Positions 1-9,573 of a stretch of 64,000 nucleotides of DNA are shown in pieces. A program made the translations under genes and the position numbers. Position 1 is the first letter of the stretch. Each line of letters starts with the position of its first letter. A model generated the notes under the pieces. That model was given only the letters and a program-made list of their open reading frames with translations. It was not told where the DNA came from and did not search any database. The DNA comes from Bacteroidota bacterium (GTDB lineage: Bacteria; Bacteroidota; Ignavibacteria; Kapaibacteriales; Kapaibacteriaceae), in NCBI GenBank assembly GCA_018266735.1, contig JAFDZT010000001.1:248001-312000 (forward strand). The letters are read 5' to 3'.

Positions 1-2382
1 ACGGCCGCTGATCGGCACATCGACGGTACCAAAGGAGCCGAGCGCACGTACGGATGCACTGATCGTTCCCGACTGCGTGGCACGCAACAGCACTCGGCCC
101 CTCACTTGTGCACGAGGAGGCAGTGTGGCCTGGACGTTCTGAAGGATGGCGTACCCAAGATCTCCCACAACATCTAGGTCCGTGATCGTGATCGTGTCGA
201 CGGTGCTCGCGTTCTCAAAGACTACATCGCGTTCCACAGAGTCGCCCGGACACAGATCACCGACGAAGATCGAGTCTGTTACCGACCGAACCGTTCGCGA
301 CCGCGGAACGATGCACAGATCTGCCCTTGCCGCCGTATCGCCATCATTGTCGAGATCGACCGTTACTCGTTCAACCGCCTCGCGTTGCATTGTGAAGAGG
401 ATCTCAAGTTGTTGCGATGCACCAGGTGCAATGGTGGTCGGTAGTGGAACCGAACCAGCGCTGAAGACACCGACAGTTCCACCGAGGAACCGAATGGACC
501 GGATCGTGACAGGACGGTCGGCTGGATTTGAAGCCGTGATATAGAGTGGGATCACTGATCCCTTGACCGCGACCACCGTATCGCAAACACCGGATGAGGT
601 TGCCAGAACCATTGTGCGAATGCCACGACCGGAGACAGCCACCGGAAGGCGTCGTGCACCAACAAAGGTCGTGAGCACGGCAGGAGCCACTCCACGCTGT
701 TGAGGCTCAAACTCAATGCATACCACCAACGAGTCACCTGGTGCGATGCGCGATCTACCGATCGGCGACACGATCCGATAGGCCGATGGTGGATCGATGA
801 TCAACGAGTCGACCGTTGCCGTGTCGGTGCCAGTGTTTCTCAGAAGCGTTGTGCAGACGCGCTGCGATGTGCGAACGGCCACATCACCGATCGAGATGGC
901 ATCGGTGAGGACCGATAGTGTGCTCGCCACCCCTTCGCCGCGCAAGTGCACCGTATCTGCGAATGCACCACATTCAAGCACAACGTCCGCCGTACGCGTC
1001 CCGGGTCTGATCGGACGGAACCATGTTCGGATCAGGCGTCGCTCACCGGATGGGATGATGATCACGGTCGTATCAACGCCCACTGAAAACTCAGCAGTGC
1101 CGCTGATAGCAACGCGTCGAACACTGATCGGTAGCAGCCAGGTGTTCTCGATGATGATGCTCATGCTATCACTCACCGCCCCCACTTCCGTCTGCTTGAA
1201 CTCAACATCGGCCGCACGGAGCGGTTCGTAGATCTCGATACCACTGAGCATTGTTCCCGAGTTATCTCCACCGGCTACAACGGGAACATTGCTTGATGTC
1301 ATCGCGATGCGACGCTCACGACCGGGTTCGATCATCGACGGCATTGGCGACCACGTGCCGTTCGGATCTGTGGTGCGAGGGAGGGAGAAGATCTCACAGG
1401 TCGCAAGATCACCGCTCTTTCCATTTCCACCTACGATCGCATATGCGCTCGCTGTGTCAACAGGTCCGGCCACAAGTGCGCCATCATGCTGTGCCCGTGC
1501 ATCACTCATGGTAGGCGCAGCGCGCCATCCACTCTTCACGTCATACCATTCACACGAACTCAACGCAATGCCGGCAGCATCTCGTCCACCGAACACGCGT
1601 GCGATCTCGGCGCGATCGCTCACACCTAAAGCCTGCGAACGATACATGCGTGGCGGGTTCGCACGGGCATCCCAGGTTGCGTTCACCAGTAGTTCCGTCG
1701 ATGTGGTCGGCCGAGTCGCCTCGCCGCCTGCAATGAGCACGAGTGGCTGGCCTGTCTGGTCAAGAGTTCGATACGCGCCATGTTCGGCGCGAGCCGTCAC
1801 GGCATCTCCGAGTCGGTCGATCCGACCTGTGGTGATAGTGATCCTTGTGCTGCCAGTCTGTTTCGCACCATTGCCCAATGCACCCGAAAGCTGAAGGACC
1901 CCTCCGGTGACAATGATCCCCCCTCTTCCATCGGCCACGGCTCTACAGTCTCCAACGGCCACGGGTAGGTCTCCGACATGTTCCCATTGCCAATTGTTCT
2001 GTCCTGCGACGTAGCGAAGAACGTCGACGCTGGCATTACTGACATAGTTGCCTCCGGTACCTGTGTATCCACCAATCGCATAGCATCGTGACGTTCCGTC
2101 CGTCGCGCGCACTTCCACAAGGGCAAAACGCGTACGTGGGGTCGGAAGGGTGTTCAATGCGGGCACGACCGAACCGGTCGCCCCCCGGATCACAACGGTC
2201 TGCCCTTGCGGGATGCCCGACGCGGCATGTCCGCCGACCACGACCACATCGCCTGTATGGACCATCACCGCACTGTGCCCGGTAACAGCGGTCGGTAGGG
2301 TGGCAAGGCGCATCCAACGGGGCTGTCCGGCGAACACCGTAATGGTGGTCCAGAGAAACATCAGAAGGAAACGCTTGACCAT
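1..2382 (-). CDS. Kelch-type / Hydin-like secreted surface protein, C-terminus cut by window edge
   Basis: An open minus-strand frame runs without a stop from an ATG at 2382 to the left edge (794 codons visible). It begins with a short basic segment and a hydrophobic stretch ending near FAG, a plausible signal peptide. Residues about 25-380 hold repeated Kelch-like blocks with paired glycines (for example VVVVGGHA, AIGGYTGTGG, VIVTGGV, AIVGGNGKSG). From about residue 390 onward there are several Ig-like blocks of the ASPM-SPD-2-Hydin / choice-of-anchor type (VEFKQTEVGAVSDSM, then blocks built on rules such as 'IAPGDSLVVCIEFEP'). Such proteins in this lineage are exported surface proteins; a T9SS tail would lie outside the window, so this is untested. 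It is transcribed divergently from the next gene across about 87 bases. The substrate or partner is unknown. Confidence 0.8.
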   Translation of the reverse strand, partial: MVKRFLLMFLWTTITVFAGQPRWMRLATLPTAVTGHSAVMVHTGDVVVVGGHAASGIPQGQTVVIRGATGSVVPALNTLPTPRTRFALVEVRATDGTSRCYAIGGYTGTGGNYVSNASVDVLRYVAGQNNWQWEHVGDLPVAVGDCRAVADGRGGIIVTGGVLQLSGALGNGAKQTGSTRITITTGRIDRLGDAVTARAEHGAYRTLDQTGQPLVLIAGGEATRPTTSTELLVNATWDARANPPRMYRSQALGVSDRAEIARVFGGRDAAGIALSSCEWYDVKSGWRAAPTMSDARAQHDGALVAGPVDTASAYAIVGGNGKSGDLATCEIFSLPRTTDPNGTWSPMPSMIEPGRERRIAMTSSNVPVVAGGDNSGTMLSGIEIYEPLRAADVEFKQTEVGAVSDSMSIIIENTWLLPISVRRVAISGTAEFSVGVDTTVIIIPSGERRLIRTWFRPIRPGTRTADVVLECGAFADTVHLRGEGVASTLSVLTDAISIGDVAVRTSQRVCTTLLRNTGTDTATVDSLIIDPPSAYRIVSPIGRSRIAPGDSLVVCIEFEPQQRGVAPAVLTTFVGARRLPVAVSGRGIRTMVLATSSGVCDTVVAVKGSVIPLYITASNPADRPVTIRSIRFLGGTVGVFSAGSVPLPTTIAPGASQQLEILFTMQREAVERVTVDLDNDGDTAARADLCIVPRSRTVRSVTDSIFVGDLCPGDSVERDVVFENASTVDTITITDLDVVGDLGYAILQNVQATLPPRAQVRGRVLLRATQSGTISASVRALGSFGTVDVPISGR

Positions 2383-2469
2383 GCAATACCCACTCAAATT
2401 GAACACTTCCTAACATCGCGGAATGAGATGTGGAATACAAGGAGGAATTCTTGCATTTTTAGCCGATCT

Positions 2470-3912
2470 ATGAACAATCCAAAGATCATCCAGCTCCTCC
2501 AAGGCTTTTCCGAAGTGCAGATCAAGCGCTTTGTCGATGCCGTGCGGTCTCCGTACTTCACCACGAATAGAACACTAGAGCCCCTTGCGGTTGCGATCGC
2601 CGCGGCGTATCCGTTTACAGATCCCGACTTGATCAACGATGAGCAACTACACGCCCGAGCACATCCGGACGAGGAATTCAAATACTTCACATTCAGGAAT
2701 CGGATCTCGGATCTCTATGCCATCGCCACACAAGTGTTGCAGTTCGAACGCCTGGACAAGAATCCGAGTATGGGCATGCTCCTGAAGGCGCAGGGTCTTC
2801 GAATGGTCAAGGCACACGGGCTGTTTGAGCGCTACATTGAGCAGACATCCAAGGAGCTCAGTGCCATTCCAGTACGTGATGAAGAGTATTGGCTCACGCG
2901 TGCGCGACTACTGGAAGAGGAGACGTTGTACTTGACGCTCGTTCGTCCACGCACCGATCGTCAGATCCTGCAGGATGAGCTCGATACCTTTTTGCGCTAT
3001 GCTGTGATGCGCCTTCTTCGCCAATACACGACCATGGCGCACGAGAAGCCCATGAACGATGTTGGCTTTGTGCTCCATGGCGAGCAGGAGATCCGAGCAC
3101 TGATCGAGGAACATGCTTTTCTGCGGGCGGAGCCGACGATCATGATGTATACGGCAGTGCTCGACATGATGCGTACCCAAACTGAGGGTTCGTATCAGGC
3201 GTTGAAGAGGATCTATGATGAGAGTGTTCACGAGCTCTCGTACATCGATGGCTACATGGCCAATCTGTTCTTGAGCAGCTACTGTACGGATATGGCCAAT
3301 GTTCATGGACGCGTAGAGTACTGGAACGATATCTATGATCTCATGCAGAGGAAGATCGACATCGGACATCTCGGTGCGCACAATCTTCTCTATCCGGATC
3401 TCATCTTCACCGTACGAGCCGCCGGATATACGGGACATGAGACGTGGGTGCGCGGCTTCATGACGGAGATGAGCCCTGCACTTCCTGCTGATGTTCGAGA
3501 AGACGTATTGCGCTTCTGCGATGCCTTTCTGGATCTGCAGGCGGGAAGACATGCATCAGCGCTTCGCACGTTCGCGCAAGTCGGATTGAACGACGACATC
3601 TGGAAGGCACAGGTTCGAACGTATACCGTGATGTGCCATGTTGCGCTTGGTCAGTATGAACAAGCACGATTCGCATGTGACGCATTCCGTCATTTCCTGG
3701 CGAAGGCGTCTACCTTGTCATCCTACTATGTGCCTACGCTCAAGCAATTCGTTCGCATTGTTCCGAAGCTTGTTGCCATCATGGAATCCGATGGCAGTTC
3801 GAGCACGACAAAACGCGAGAAGCTCATGGCAGAGATCGATGCCATGAGCTCCAACGTCTTCATGATCAAGCACTGGACGCGATCCGCTGCATCATCGATC
3901 GCTATCGACTAA
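2470..3912 (+). CDS. Conserved helical protein of unknown function
   Basis: 480 residues, almost entirely predicted helix with no signal peptide or membrane segment, so probably cytoplasmic. The composition (many Leu, Tyr, Arg, Glu, with repeats of roughly 35 residues in the C-terminal half) resembles TPR/alpha-solenoid scaffolds, but I recognise no named domain. I start it at the ATG at 2470 (MNNPKIIQLLQ). An in-frame ATG at 2428 exists, but a very good AAGGAGG at 2439-2445 lies between the two, about 24 bases before 2470 and unusually far from it. An ATT codon at 2455 sits at ideal spacing from this ribosome site, so a non-canonical start cannot be excluded. The gene ends convergently, overlapping the DUF1501 gene by 11 bases. 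Confidence 0.7.
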   Translation: MNNPKIIQLLQGFSEVQIKRFVDAVRSPYFTTNRTLEPLAVAIAAAYPFTDPDLINDEQLHARAHPDEEFKYFTFRNRISDLYAIATQVLQFERLDKNPSMGMLLKAQGLRMVKAHGLFERYIEQTSKELSAIPVRDEEYWLTRARLLEEETLYLTLVRPRTDRQILQDELDTFLRYAVMRLLRQYTTMAHEKPMNDVGFVLHGEQEIRALIEEHAFLRAEPTIMMYTAVLDMMRTQTEGSYQALKRIYDESVHELSYIDGYMANLFLSSYCTDMANVHGRVEYWNDIYDLMQRKIDIGHLGAHNLLYPDLIFTVRAAGYTGHETWVRGFMTEMSPALPADVREDVLRFCDAFLDLQAGRHASALRTFAQVGLNDDIWKAQVRTYTVMCHVALGQYEQARFACDAFRHFLAKASTLSSYYVPTLKQFVRIVPKLVAIMESDGSSSTTKREKLMAEIDAMSSNVFMIKHWTRSAASSIAID

Positions 3913-5473
3913 CAACCACCGTCTGCGTTCGTTGTTCACCACTGGCACGAAGCTGCACCGTATACGAACCACTTGGCAGACCGCTCGCAGAGAAGCGCGC
4001 TTGATGATCTCCCGGTACAAGCTCGTCGTCCACCAGTGTGGTCACGAGGAAGCCGAGCTGATCGAAGACCTGTACCTTGACACGACTTGTCGCACGTACA
4101 GTGAACGGGATCGTGGCAACATCGCGCACCGGATTCGGATGGGCGATGCCCAATGAATAGGCGGCGTCGGCACTCACCTCTTGCACGCTTGTGGGCTTGA
4201 CCTTGATGATGGGCACTGTCGAGAAGTCCTTGAAGAGCACATCACGCAGAACAGCCGGATCCGCATCGAACCATTGTTCGAGCACCGATGCATAGATCTG
4301 ACGAAAATCGTACTGCATCTTCAGATTGCCGTTATCAAGATCCGTCAAGCTCGGATTCACGCCGAGCACGCCATTGATCACCGGTGTGCCCACAAAGAAC
4401 ATCGGCGCCGCCGTGCCGTGGTCGGTGCCATCGGAGAGGTTTGACTGAACACGTCGACCGAACTCGCTGAACGTCATCGTTACCACGCGATCATCGACGT
4501 TGAGTTCTTCGAGATCTGTTTGGAACGCTGTGAGCGCCTCTGATACACGTTGGAGTAGGGTCGCATGATTCCCAGTCGTGGTGTCAGTGCTCACGACCTG
4601 CGCACTGTGCGTATCGAATCCTCCGAGTTGCACAACATAGACCTTGGTCTTGAGTCCACCTGCGATCAACCGCGCAACGATCTGTAATTGCGCAGCAAGC
4701 GTGTTGCCTGTTGGATACGTGGCGAAGTTCTTGGCCTTGTCGGCCGCCGTCTTGATCACTTGCGAATACTGCAACGATTGTGACTGCACTTCACGCACGT
4801 ACTGCACGTTGAGCTTGGCGTATCGTTCCGACGGAAGATCGGTGTCTCCAAGCACCGTGCCGTTCACAAGGTTGTAGAACGTGGTCGGGTCCTGCAGCGC
4901 AACGCCCATCGACGTGTTGTGGGAGTTCGTGAGTGCAAGGGCGACCACGGGCGCGATCTGGATGGCAATGGGATCGGGCATCGTTGCGTTCGGATATCCG
5001 TTCGGATAGTCCGGCCACGACTTCTCTAGGAACCTTCCAAGCCATCCGGTACTGTTCACGACGTTCGAGTCCGTACCCGTCATCCAGATATCCGTGGATC
5101 GGAAGTGCGACAGGTTCGGGTTGGGATACGTCACACCTTGTACAACACGCACCTTTCCGTCCTTGAACATCGTGTGCATTCCCGGCATGATCGGATGCAG
5201 ACCCGTAGCATCGGTGAGCTTCAGTGCCTTCGCCTCCGGAATAGCGATGTTCGCTCGCACACGCATGTAGTCAGAGTAGGCATCAAGCGGCAACACAGTG
5301 TTGATGCCATCGTTCCCGCCTGCCAACTGGACAAGGACGAGCACACGATCGGACTCGGTGCCGAAGAGTTGTTGCAACGTTGGGTCGGTATAGGCCTTCA
5401 CCGGCATCCCGTTGATGACGAGAGGCAGTGCAAGAGCGCCGGACGAGCGAAGGAGGAAGTCTCTGCGTTTCAT
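3902..5473 (-). CDS. DUF1501 family secreted protein with T9SS sorting-like tail
   Basis: 523 residues. The N-terminus MKRRDFLLRSSGALALPLVI has paired basic residues and a hydrophobic core like a Tat/Sec signal of the DUF1501 family. The body carries the family's sulfatase-like features (QLAGGNDGINTVLPL near residue 50, VQLGGFDTHS near 290, FSEFGRRV and GTDHGTAAPMF near 340-360). From about residue 438 comes a beta-rich tail starting AHPNPVRDVATIPF and ending in TQTVVVSR, typical of T9SS type A C-terminal sorting domains. It lies 15 bases downstream of the DUF1800 gene on the same strand; these two families usually occur as a pair, probably acting together outside the inner membrane. Biochemical function of the pair is not established. 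Confidence 0.88.
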   Translation of the reverse strand: MKRRDFLLRSSGALALPLVINGMPVKAYTDPTLQQLFGTESDRVLVLVQLAGGNDGINTVLPLDAYSDYMRVRANIAIPEAKALKLTDATGLHPIMPGMHTMFKDGKVRVVQGVTYPNPNLSHFRSTDIWMTGTDSNVVNSTGWLGRFLEKSWPDYPNGYPNATMPDPIAIQIAPVVALALTNSHNTSMGVALQDPTTFYNLVNGTVLGDTDLPSERYAKLNVQYVREVQSQSLQYSQVIKTAADKAKNFATYPTGNTLAAQLQIVARLIAGGLKTKVYVVQLGGFDTHSAQVVSTDTTTGNHATLLQRVSEALTAFQTDLEELNVDDRVVTMTFSEFGRRVQSNLSDGTDHGTAAPMFFVGTPVINGVLGVNPSLTDLDNGNLKMQYDFRQIYASVLEQWFDADPAVLRDVLFKDFSTVPIIKVKPTSVQEVSADAAYSLGIAHPNPVRDVATIPFTVRATSRVKVQVFDQLGFLVTTLVDDELVPGDHQARFSASGLPSGSYTVQLRASGEQRTQTVVVSR

Positions 5474-5488
5474 GGAGGTGCCTTTCGA

Positions 5489-7039
5489 TCACACGAGTTG
5501 GTATTCAGCCATACGGAAGAAGAACTTGAAGAAGCTATCGAGTCGAAGCTTCACGAGTGCACTGACGGTCTTGTCGGTTGGTGTGGCCATGTACGTCGTC
5601 CACAACGTTGTCCAATCATAGTCCTTGCCACCCGGCACAAGCACGTCTTCGATCAGACTAAGTCGCTTCTCTGTTGTAAGGTCCACGGTGAAGAACCGGT
5701 CGATACATTCATCCACCAGTGCATGTGCATCCGATGGGTTCTTGAACTGCTTCACGAGTTCGACCGTGTTGATCGCGCCCTGCTTCCCTCGCTGCCCCAA
5801 CACCAACGAATCCGTTGCTCCATTGCGGAGTGGAAGCGTCACCGTGGTCAGCCAAAGCTTGTAGTAGTCGGGGGTCTGATAGTAGGCCTCCCAACCGGCA
5901 ACATTCGGTGGCTCCCCAATGTCCATTTGCAAGGCCATCATGTAGTCGGTGATCGACTTGAAGAACGTTGCCCGTGTTGGCAGGTCGGTTGGGATCGCAT
6001 AGGTGTTCACCGAACGAAGCAGACCGATGAGGAAGTCGGCTGGACTTTTCAGCACGGCTCCATGCACATCGGCACTGTAGAAGTGCTCCGATGCAAGCAG
6101 TGTGCGAAGTACGGGACCGATCATCCAATTGTTGGAACGGAGCGTGGCGGCAAGGGGCACGATCACGCTTGTCTCTACTTCCGGGGTGATGTCGCTGTTA
6201 ACGAAGAAGCGATACAGCTTTCGAACGATGAAGAGGGACGTGGCGTTCTGCGCGAAGATCATGTCGAGTAGTTCGTTCAACTCTGTCAGCCCGGCATTCG
6301 CATCGGCGCGACCTTTGATGACGACGTTGCCATAGTTGGCAGAGAACTGCTTGTCCGTCTTGTCATGTCGACGTATGTCGAACGTACCCTTCCCCGTCTG
6401 CCGATTGTCCACCCATCCTGTGAGCACCTTTGCAGCCGCACGCACATCGTCTTCTGTGTAGGTGGTGTAGTTGCCCTTTGCGATCTCGGGTCCCTTCCCG
6501 ATCGTGAAGAGCTCTTGCAGCTCGCGTGCATAGTTCTCGTTGGCATTGCCCACGGTGTTCGTGTTGCCATTCAAGTATCGTAGCATGGCCGGTTCAATGG
6601 TCACCTGTCTGGCCATATCCTTGAAGCTCTTCTGGCCATTCATGCGCAGATAGTTCAAGAGGGCATACGAATACTGTGGCTGTTGTACCGTTGTGAACTC
6701 GGTGGCAAAATGATTCATCCAGAACAGCGTGAGCTTCTCGCGGATCGAGATCCCGTCCAGCAACAGTTGCTCGGCCCACCAGGCTTTCGTCCACTGATTG
6801 TACTGACCGGTGTTGATCGCTTGATCAAGCGTTCCTGTCACATATGTTGTTCCCGTATTGGGATTCACGGGAGGTGGCGGGGCGGCACGCTCCGCAAAGA
6901 GCGTATCCAGTGTCTTGGAAAGGCCATTCTGCACCACCACATCGATCTGGGTCGGCATGGCTCCAAAGCACGTGCGTCGGATGAGATGCCATGCCTCTCT
7001 ACGAGTCCATGGTCCTGAATACGGATCGATCGCTGCCAT
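5489..7039 (-). CDS. DUF1800 family protein
   Basis: 516 residues starting MAAIDPYSGPWTRREAWHLI, with the conserved DUF1800 opening (HLIRRTCFG) and core motifs such as MNHFATEFTTV, LNGNTNTVGNANENYARELQELFTIG (residues about 145-170) and KVLTGW (about 195). No obvious signal peptide is seen; this is common in family members whose DUF1501 partner is exported. It is the upstream gene of a two-gene operon with the DUF1501 gene (15-base gap). The family is frequent in Bacteroidota and Planctomycetota, but the reaction is unknown. Family assignment is firm; any role in polysaccharide or surface processing would be inference. Confidence 0.88.
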   Translation of the reverse strand: MAAIDPYSGPWTRREAWHLIRRTCFGAMPTQIDVVVQNGLSKTLDTLFAERAAPPPPVNPNTGTTYVTGTLDQAINTGQYNQWTKAWWAEQLLLDGISIREKLTLFWMNHFATEFTTVQQPQYSYALLNYLRMNGQKSFKDMARQVTIEPAMLRYLNGNTNTVGNANENYARELQELFTIGKGPEIAKGNYTTYTEDDVRAAAKVLTGWVDNRQTGKGTFDIRRHDKTDKQFSANYGNVVIKGRADANAGLTELNELLDMIFAQNATSLFIVRKLYRFFVNSDITPEVETSVIVPLAATLRSNNWMIGPVLRTLLASEHFYSADVHGAVLKSPADFLIGLLRSVNTYAIPTDLPTRATFFKSITDYMMALQMDIGEPPNVAGWEAYYQTPDYYKLWLTTVTLPLRNGATDSLVLGQRGKQGAINTVELVKQFKNPSDAHALVDECIDRFFTVDLTTEKRLSLIEDVLVPGGKDYDWTTLWTTYMATPTDKTVSALVKLRLDSFFKFFFRMAEYQLV

Positions 7040-7059
7040 ACGCTACCCTCTCTACAACA

Positions 7060-7074
7060 TGTTCTGCGAGAACA
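7060..7074. promoter_or_regulatory. Perfect inverted repeat TGTTCT-GCG-AGAACA in a divergent promoter region
   Basis: Six-base arms with a three-base spacer lie between the divergent DUF1800 and glycosyltransferase genes, 20 bases upstream of the DUF1800 start. The shape fits a dimeric repressor operator, but nothing nearby identifies the regulator. It could also be chance. Confidence 0.25.
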
Positions 7075-7171
7075 ACCCACTTGCGGCGGCCTTAGGATGA
7101 GTACCCTACGGTCAAGTTTAACCACGTGCCCAAAATACACCTGCTCATCGTTCCGTTACAGGCCCGCATCT

Positions 7172-8842
7172 ATGGACTATTTTCGCAGGATGCATCGACC
7201 TTCGTTTCCCGACCTGCGCCTTCAGCTCGGCATCTTCCTTGCCGCCCTCGTGCTCTTCGTACCCTTTCTGGGATCGGTGCACCTCTTCGATTGGGACGAA
7301 GTGAACTTTGCCGAGAACGCGCGCGAGATGATCGTTACGGGTGACTATCTGCACATGCAGATCGACTACGAACCATTCTATGAGAAGCCTCCTCTCTTCA
7401 TCTGGATGCAAGTGGTGAGCATGAAGATGTTCGGGGTGAATGAGTTCGCCGCACGGCTTCCCAATGCCATCATCGGTGCCATCACCTTGCTCGTGGTGTT
7501 CTCCGCCGGGAAGCGTTATCACGGACGTCGGTTCGGGCTACTGTGGACGCTGGTCTATGCCGGCACCTTGCTTCCGCACTTCTATGCGCGATCGGGCATC
7601 ATCGATCCGCTGTTCAATCTCTTCATCTTTCTCAGCGTTCTTGCCATGCTCCGTTCGTTGCAGGGCGAGCGCTCGGCCATGGTGTGGAGCGGGTTCTGGA
7701 GCGGATGTGCCGTGATGACGAAAGGTCCGGTGGGTGCAGCTCTCGTCGTTCTCACCACCGTCATCGCATGGGTCTTGCTTCGCAAGCGCATGCGTTTGCC
7801 ATGGAGAGAGCTACTGGTGCTTGGCGTGCTCACGTGTGCCGTCACAGCGCTATGGTATGGCGTGGACTATCTTCAGAACGGACCGCAGTTCATCATCGAG
7901 AACGTGAAGTATCAGATCCGATTGCTCACCACCGGCGACGCAGGGCACGAACAACCATGGTACTACCATCCGCTGGTGGTCATGATCGGATGCTACCCTG
8001 CCTCCTTGCTCATGCTTCGCGGCCTTACGTCGGATCCAACAGAGTCATCCGAACAGCGCGAACTCCGCATCTGGATGATCGTGCTCATGTGCGTAGTGCT
8101 CGTGGTGTTCTCGATCGTCAAGACCAAGATCGTGCACTACTCGTCGATGACCTATTTGCCACTGACGTTCTTGGCTTCTGTGATGCTTGATCGGTGGCTG
8201 GGTGGAAGGGTGGCATGGCCACGATGGATCACTCTTGGACTTGGCGTGCTGTGCATACTGATCACGTCCGTCCTTGCCGCCATTCCCCTTGCAGGGATGA
8301 ACGTACAAGCCCTTCTTGCGTTACCGACGTTTCGCGATGAGTTCATTCGATCTGCCGTGCAGCAACCCGTGCCTTGGACGTGGGTCGATGTGCTGATCCC
8401 TTGTGTGTTGCCCATCGGGTTGATCGCCTCCATGATCCTGCGACGGTATCATCGCACCATGACGTCGATCATCACGTTGTTCGGTTCTGTTGCTGTGATG
8501 ATCTGGTGTTTCTTGCCGGTGGTCGCGCCCAAGATCGAACGCTACACGCAAGGTGCGGCGATCGATCACTACACATCACTCATTGGGAAGGATGTGTACG
8601 TGGCACCGTTGACGATGAAGAGCTATGCCCACCTGTTCTACACGCAACGTCCCTATGCACTCAGCGCTGCAGCGCATGGCATCCCGCATCGCGAGTGGGA
8701 ACCGTGGCTACTGAATGGACCGGTGGACAAGCCCACGACGTTCGTGTGCAAGGTCAACGACGCAGCGCGATGGCGCACGGAGCCTACGCTGCGTGTGATC
8801 TCCGAACGTGGTGGATTCGTTGTCTTCGAGCGAATTCGATAG
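7172..8842 (+). CDS. ArnT/PMT-like membrane glycosyltransferase (GT-C fold)
   Basis: 556 residues with about eleven to twelve hydrophobic segments. The first extracytoplasmic loop has the acidic signature of the ArnT/PMT_2 superfamily (LFDWDEVNFAENAREM, residues about 30-45), followed by EPFYEKPPLFIW, the conserved 'KPPL' loop. These enzymes transfer a sugar from a polyprenyl-phosphate donor to lipid A, protein or another periplasmic acceptor. The acceptor here is not known. I take the start at the ATG at 7172 (MDYFRRMHRPSF); the frame is open further upstream to 7097 but that extension is hydrophilic and not family-like. It converges with the DUF1573 gene (one base between the stop codons). 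Confidence 0.85.
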   Translation: MDYFRRMHRPSFPDLRLQLGIFLAALVLFVPFLGSVHLFDWDEVNFAENAREMIVTGDYLHMQIDYEPFYEKPPLFIWMQVVSMKMFGVNEFAARLPNAIIGAITLLVVFSAGKRYHGRRFGLLWTLVYAGTLLPHFYARSGIIDPLFNLFIFLSVLAMLRSLQGERSAMVWSGFWSGCAVMTKGPVGAALVVLTTVIAWVLLRKRMRLPWRELLVLGVLTCAVTALWYGVDYLQNGPQFIIENVKYQIRLLTTGDAGHEQPWYYHPLVVMIGCYPASLLMLRGLTSDPTESSEQRELRIWMIVLMCVVLVVFSIVKTKIVHYSSMTYLPLTFLASVMLDRWLGGRVAWPRWITLGLGVLCILITSVLAAIPLAGMNVQALLALPTFRDEFIRSAVQQPVPWTWVDVLIPCVLPIGLIASMILRRYHRTMTSIITLFGSVAVMIWCFLPVVAPKIERYTQGAAIDHYTSLIGKDVYVAPLTMKSYAHLFYTQRPYALSAAAHGIPHREWEPWLLNGPVDKPTTFVCKVNDAARWRTEPTLRVISERGGFVVFERIR

Positions 8843-8843
8843 A

Positions 8844-9539
8844 CTACTTCTTGACCTCTGCCATACCATAGCCCTTGAGTTCGAGAAGGGCATTGTCCGC
8901 ATTCGACGTGGCGATGCGCACGTCGACGTTGAACGTACCGGCCTTGGTCGGTATGTATCGCACGCGCACTTCGAGAGACTCTTTGGACTTGATGGTGGCG
9001 GGGATCGGTGTGACCACCTGGAGGCCTTCCGAGCCGGTGACCGATGTGATGGTCAGCACTTCGTTGCTCATGTTCGTGACGGAGACAATGCCGTCCGTTT
9101 CAAGACCGACAGTGGCCTTGTTGAATCCGATGTAGGATGACGACAGCTGGACAGCCCGCTGGATGTCGGCCACGAGTGCCACGGACCGTGTGGACTTGTG
9201 CGGATCGGACGAGACGATGGTGAGATACTTCGTGAACGGACCGTTCATTGTCGGAAGGTTGATCGACACCGTCACTTCCGTTTGCACGCCCGGAGGCAAG
9301 ATGTTCTGCTTGAGGGGGGCACTTGTGCAGCCACACGACGGACGGACCTCTTTGACGTCGAGCGTGTCCGTCCCGATGTTCTTGAGCACGAGCGTGCCCG
9401 TGATCTTCGACGACTCGGAAAGTCCGCCCTTTGGAACGATGACGCCGAAATTCAGTGTGTCTTGAACTTGAAGCTGTGCCTGAGCCGCAACACTCACGGT
9501 GGCCACAGCAAGCAGGATGATACGCAGGAGAATCTTCAT
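8844..9539 (-). CDS. DUF1573 secreted protein (Hydin-like Ig fold)
   Basis: 231 residues. A clear signal peptide (MKILLRIILLAVATVSVAAQ) is followed by the DUF1573 core: LNFGVIVPKGG, then TLVLKNIGTDTLDVKEVRPSCGCTSAPL around residues 45-75, including the CGC pair that marks the family. A second Ig-like block fills residues 140-228. The start at 9539 is chosen because it gives the signal peptide; the frame stays open upstream into the divergent methyltransferase gene. Probably periplasmic or surface-exposed; the exact function of DUF1573 proteins is unknown. The divergent gap to the next gene is only 34 bases, so their promoters must overlap. Confidence 0.85.
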   Translation of the reverse strand: MKILLRIILLAVATVSVAAQAQLQVQDTLNFGVIVPKGGLSESSKITGTLVLKNIGTDTLDVKEVRPSCGCTSAPLKQNILPPGVQTEVTVSINLPTMNGPFTKYLTIVSSDPHKSTRSVALVADIQRAVQLSSSYIGFNKATVGLETDGIVSVTNMSNEVLTITSVTGSEGLQVVTPIPATIKSKESLEVRVRYIPTKAGTFNVDVRIATSNADNALLELKGYGMAEVKK

Positions 9540-9573
9540 ACCACAAATTATGTGAATTGTAAGTTCGCTGGAC

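Noticed and set aside
5105-6271. A 388-codon plus-strand frame across the DUF1501/DUF1800 genes
   Set aside because: It spans two recognisable genes on the minus strand and shows no domain or start context.
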